Shown here: piece by piece, positions 60,893 to 64,000 of the stretch | Layout of the letters: each line of letters opens with the position of its first letter | Numbering within the stretch: position 1 is the stretch's first letter | Assembly (NCBI RefSeq): GCF_001884065.1 | Contig: NZ_MACH01000138.1 | Coordinates: 1-64,000 of the forward strand | Reading direction: 5' to 3' | From: Bacillus proteolyticus | GTDB lineage: Bacteria; Bacillota; Bacilli; Bacillales; Bacillaceae_G | DNA: 64,000 nucleotides | Notes under the pieces: generated by a model | Seen by the model: only the letters and a program-made list of their open reading frames with translations | Database searches by the model: none | Told to the model about the DNA's origin: nothing | Position numbers and translations under genes: made by a program

Positions 60893-60936
60893 GTCCTTCC
60901 CTTTTATACAACTTCATATATACGCATTGAAAGAAT

Positions 60937-61170
60937 CGCAGTAGTATATTATATCCCTGTTGCAGAGAGCTAATGGTCGGTGGAAATTAGCACATATATA
61001 AGTACGAATTACAATTCTGGAGCTTCTTTTTCGTAGTGCTTTTATGCATGAAGGAAAAGACGGAGTTTTTCCGTTATCATGAATTGAGATGTAAGTGTAT
61101 TTTCACTTACAAATAGGGTGGTACCGCGATTCTTTCGCCCCTATCGGATGTTCCGATAGGGGCTTTTTCT
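60937..61170 (+). promoter_or_regulatory. T-box leader 2 in tandem, probably tyrosine-specific
   Basis: This is a second, complete copy: T-box AGGGTGGTACCGCG at 61115-61128 and a terminator CCCCTATCGG/CCGATAGGGG at 61137-61162. The specifier region again reads GAATTACAATTCTGG, so the same TAC codon. Stem I differs in detail (CTAATGGTCGGTGG), showing an old duplication. Both elements must be read through before phhA, which should sharpen the response to tyrosine shortage. Confidence 0.9.
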
Positions 61171-61221
61171 ATTTCTCAAAGAAACAAATGTTAAATAATT
61201 CCGAATCTTATGATAAAATTT

Positions 61222-61235
61222 TATAAGCGCTTACA
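61222..61235. promoter_or_regulatory. Candidate catabolite-response element
   Basis: TATAAGCGCTTACA reads TGTAAGCGCTTATA on the minus strand, one mismatch from the CcpA consensus TGNAANCGNWNNCA. It lies between T-box 2 and phhA, inside the transcript, where a roadblock could act. Confidence 0.4.
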
Positions 61236-61306
61236 ATTTGAAAGGGGGTGGTATAAGCTATACGAAACCCATATTCAATTTTATAGAAAACAAGGAGGAT
61301 GTCTAA

Positions 61307-63061
61307 ATGACAAAGAAAACAGAAATCCCATCGCATTTAAAACCATTCGTATCCACACAACATTATGATCAATACACGCCGGTGAATCACGCTGTTTGGC
61401 GTTACATTATGAGACAAAACCATAATTTCTTAAAAGATGTTGCTCATCCAGCCTATGTGAATGGACTACAATCATCTGGTATTAATATAGATGCGATTCC
61501 AAAAGTAGAAGAAATGAATGATTGTTTAGCACCAAGCGGCTGGGGAGCCGTAACGATTGACGGACTCATTCCCGGCGTAGCATTCTTTGATTTTCAAGGT
61601 CATGGATTATTACCAATTGCAACAGATATTCGTAAAGTAGAAAATATTGAGTATACACCGGCTCCTGACATCGTTCATGAAGCTGCAGGCCACGCTCCAA
61701 TTTTGCTTGATCGTACATATGCAAAATATGTGAAACGCTTTGGACAAATTGGTGCGAAAGCTTTCTCTACAAAAGAAGAGCATGATGCATTTGAAGCTGT
61801 TCGTACATTAACGATTGTAAAAGAGAGCCCTACTTCTACTCCTGATGAAGTTACAGCTGCTGAAAATGCTGTAATCGAAAAACAAAAACTCGTTTCTGGC
61901 TTATCAGAAGCTGAGCAAATTTCACGTCTTTTTTGGTGGACAGTGGAATACGGCTTAATTGGTAATATAAATGATCCGAAAATATACGGTGCTGGTCTCC
62001 TTTCCTCTGTCGGTGAAAGTAAGCATTGTTTAACAGATGCTGTGGAAAAAGTTCCTTTTTCCATCGAAGCTTGCACTGGGACAACTTATGACGTAACAAA
62101 AATGCAGCCACAGCTATTTGTTTGTGAATCATTTGAAGAGTTGACTGAGGCACTTGAGCAGTTCTCTACAACGATGGCGTTTAAAACAGGTGGCACAGAA
62201 GGATTAGAAAAAGCAATCCGCTCCGAAAATCATGCTACAACTGAGCTAAGTAGCGGATTACAAATTACAGGTACATTTACAGAGACAATTAAAAATGATG
62301 CTGGTGAAGTCATTTACATGAGAACAAGCTCTCCAACTGCATTAGCAATGCATAATAAACAGTTGGCAAATCATTCTACATCTGTACATAGTGATGGATT
62401 CGGGACACCGGTCGGATTACTAGATGGAGACATTGCATTAGAAAATTGCAAAGAAGAACAGTTACAATCTTTAGGTATTACAATTGGAAACGGTGCAGAT
62501 TTTACTTTTGCAAGTGACATTCATGTAAAAGGAACAGTAACTAACATTGTAAAGAATGATAATAAAATTGCCCTTATCTCGTTTATAGATTGTACAGTTA
62601 CTTATAAAGATCGTTTACTATTTGATGCTTCATGGGGCGCATTTGATATGGCTGTTGGTTCAACAATTACTTCCGTATTCCCAGGTGCCGCAGATGCTGC
62701 AGCATTTTTCCCAATGAATGAAGAAGTTCAAGAAATTCCTGCTCCACTTGTACTGAATGAACTTGAACGTATGTATCAAACAGTTCGCGATATTCGAAAT
62801 GAAGGTATTTTACACGACGCGCATATCGAGCAATTAGTAGCAATTCAAGAAGTATTAAGTAAATTTTATGCGAAAGAATGGCTGCTCCGCCTTGAAATAT
62901 TAGAATTGCTTTTAGAGCATAACAAAGGGTATGAAACATCATCAGCATTATTACAACAACTTTCTACTTTCACAACTGACGAAGCTGTAACACGTCTTAT
63001 TAACAATGGTCTTGCACTACTTTCTGTAAAGGATGTGAAAAATGATGCTACGATTAACTGA
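61307..63061 (+). CDS. phhA: Phenylalanine 4-monooxygenase, long form
   Basis: PhhA hydroxylates phenylalanine to tyrosine with tetrahydropterin and non-haem iron. The iron ligands fit His124 and His129 ([11 protein letters not shown]) and Glu214 (WTVEYGLI). The catalytic domain covers about residues 1-300; bacterial enzymes usually end there, but this protein has 584 residues. The extra C-terminal part includes a beta-rich segment and helices ([16 protein letters not shown]) of unknown role. AAGGAGGATG precedes the ATG. Tandem T-boxes upstream fit a tyrosine-making role. phhB overlaps its 3' end. Confidence 0.93.
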   Translation: MTKKTEIPSHLKPFVSTQHYDQYTPVNHAVWRYIMRQNHNFLKDVAHPAYVNGLQSSGINIDAIPKVEEMNDCLAPSGWGAVTIDGLIPGVAFFDFQGHGLLPIATDIRKVENIEYTPAPDIVHEAAGHAPILLDRTYAKYVKRFGQIGAKAFSTKEEHDAFEAVRTLTIVKESPTSTPDEVTAAENAVIEKQKLVSGLSEAEQISRLFWWTVEYGLIGNINDPKIYGAGLLSSVGESKHCLTDAVEKVPFSIEACTGTTYDVTKMQPQLFVCESFEELTEALEQFSTTMAFKTGGTEGLEKAIRSENHATTELSSGLQITGTFTETIKNDAGEVIYMRTSSPTALAMHNKQLANHSTSVHSDGFGTPVGLLDGDIALENCKEEQLQSLGITIGNGADFTFASDIHVKGTVTNIVKNDNKIALISFIDCTVTYKDRLLFDASWGAFDMAVGSTITSVFPGAADAAAFFPMNEEVQEIPAPLVLNELERMYQTVRDIRNEGILHDAHIEQLVAIQEVLSKFYAKEWLLRLEILELLLEHNKGYETSSALLQQLSTFTTDEAVTRLINNGLALLSVKDVKNDATIN

Positions 63062-63356
63062 GGAAGAAGTTCAAGAGGAATTATTGAAGGTAGATAAATG
63101 GATGATAAAAGATGAAAAATGGATTGAACGAAAATATATGTTTTCCGACTACTTAAAAGGAGTCGAATTTGTCTCTGAAGCCGCCAAACTATCAGAAGAA
63201 CATAATCACCATCCATTTATCCTTATCCAGTATAAAGCAGTCATTATTACTTTGTCATCTTGGAATGCAAAAGGTTTAACGAAACTAGATTTTGAGCTTG
63301 CGAAGCAATTTGATGAACTATTTTTACAAAATGAAAAAGCAATTATAAGAAAGTAA
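63042..63356 (+). CDS. phhB: Pterin-4a-carbinolamine dehydratase
   Basis: This 104-aa enzyme dehydrates 4a-hydroxytetrahydropterin, regenerating the cofactor used by PhhA. The active-site pattern [16 protein letters not shown] with the His-His-His-like EHNHHP motif is clear, and W20 and DYLKGVEFV are typical. It overlaps phhA by 20 bases, so the two are translationally coupled. Start at ATG 63042 or the adjacent ATG 63045 is equally possible; AAGGATG lies upstream. Confidence 0.93.
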   Translation: MMLRLTEEEVQEELLKVDKWMIKDEKWIERKYMFSDYLKGVEFVSEAAKLSEEHNHHPFILIQYKAVIITLSSWNAKGLTKLDFELAKQFDELFLQNEKAIIRK

Positions 63357-63358
63357 AA

Positions 63359-63384
63359 AGAGAAGCCTTCTTAGGCTTCTCCTT
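63359..63384. terminator. Convergent terminator of phhB
   Basis: GAGAAGCCT and AGGCTTCTC form a 9-bp stem with a TTCT loop, overlapping the last codons of the opposing VOC gene. Confidence 0.75.
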
Positions 63385-64000
63385 TAATTTTGAAATGAAT
63401 ACAATGTCCAAATGGATCCTCGACCTGTAATATTCCATCTTTGTACGTAGCAATCTTGCCAATATTTTTTAAGCTTTCACATACTTGCTCTTTTTGTTTT
63501 TCCTCTGCTAGTACAATTGTGAAATATTTCAACCCAACGGAATTTGGCATTTGCGGTGGTATTCCTTCACCTTGCCACGTATTTAAACCGATATGGTGAT
63601 GATAGCCACCTGCCGATACGAATAGCGCACCATTACGAGCTGGGATTGTTACTTCAAAACCAAGACCATCCACATAGAAACGTTTCGCTTCTTCTAAGTC
63701 AGCTACATGTAAATGAATATGTCCCATCACAGTACCAGCTGGGAATCCATTCCATGTACTGCCTTGCTGTAATAATCCTTCGCCATCTAACGGGTTACTA
63801 ACAAATGGTAGCTCTCCATTTTCATCATGCCAAACTTCTTTTTGGCGATCATGATAAATTTCAATCCCGTTTCCATCTGGATCAGCTAAATAAAGAGCTT
63901 CACTAAAGTAATGGTCAGCCCCACCATGTAATGGGTGTACTCTCTCAACAAAATGACGAAGAATATTTGCTAAGTCTTGTCTGTTTGGTAATAAAATTGC
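63371..64000 (-). CDS. Two-domain VOC protein, CatE-like extradiol dioxygenase (5' end outside window)
   Basis: The minus-strand frame is open to the window edge, so the visible 209 codons are the C-terminal part. They hold the end of a first glyoxalase/VOC domain (DHYFSEALYLADPDGNGIEIY) and a full second VOC domain (MGHIHLHVADLEEAKRFY to DPFGHCIHFKI). This tandem resembles CatE-type catechol-2,3-dioxygenases of Bacillus. Metal ligands are suggested by His in GHIHLHV, by GGYHHHIGLN and by acidic residues in the domain ends. Substrate is not provable here. Confidence 0.82.
   Translation of the reverse strand, partial: AILLPNRQDLANILRHFVERVHPLHGGADHYFSEALYLADPDGNGIEIYHDRQKEVWHDENGELPFVSNPLDGEGLLQQGSTWNGFPAGTVMGHIHLHVADLEEAKRFYVDGLGFEVTIPARNGALFVSAGGYHHHIGLNTWQGEGIPPQMPNSVGLKYFTIVLAEEKQKEQVCESLKNIGKIATYKDGILQVEDPFGHCIHFKIKGEA

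Overview
The window is a low-GC Firmicute core-chromosome segment. Gene content and order match Bacillus, and several details point to the Bacillus cereus group: the vrrA/yqfQ-type gene beside ispH, an uninterrupted sigK, no glyQS beside recO, and a phenylalanine hydroxylase with a long C-terminal extension. No tRNA, rRNA, CRISPR array, transposase or prophage gene was seen.

Left part (1-34,000). ispH (+) faces a long, almost unbroken leftward series: yqfO-trmK, cccA, sigA-dnaG with a decayed yqxD, ppsR-ccpN, and the recO-yqzL-era-cdd-dgkA-ybeY-pgpH-phoH-yqfD-yqfC cluster. Then come yqeY-rpsU, mtaB-rsmE-prmA, the heat-shock operon hrcA-grpE-dnaK-dnaJ behind a perfect CIRCE operator, hemW, an hxlR-type regulator, lepA, and the spore genes yqxA-gpr. 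These cover replication, transcription, ribosome and tRNA maturation, protein folding, isoprenoid synthesis and sporulation. rpsT is a lone rightward gene; holA resumes the leftward series.

Middle part (34,000-46,700). The DNA-uptake genes comEC-comEB-comEA have comER divergent. The yqeG-yqeH-aroE-yhbY-nadD-yqeK-rsfS-yqeM cluster covers ribosome assembly, NAD and shikimate synthesis. sda, the checkpoint inhibitor of sporulation kinases, sits behind a cluster of DnaA boxes. psd and sigK follow.

Right part (46,700-64,000) is more accessory. It holds lipoproteins, a YcdB/YcdC-like protein, a small (p)ppGpp synthetase preceded by a 23-codon ORF, an alkaline phosphatase with PhoP-type direct repeats, a GNAT, an alpha/beta-hydrolase lipoprotein, a DoxX protein, a broken small ORF, a beta-propeller protein and a large secreted subtilisin-like protease. 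It ends with phenylalanine hydroxylase and pterin dehydratase behind two tandem T-boxes that read as tyrosine-specific, and a two-domain VOC dioxygenase cut by the window edge.

The least ordinary signals are the tandem T-boxes, the eroded yqxD copy, an inserted repeat-like segment between yqfC and yqfD, a 14-bp perfect inverted repeat framing a divergent promoter, and several tiny ORFs. I did not find a convincing wholly new multi-gene system.
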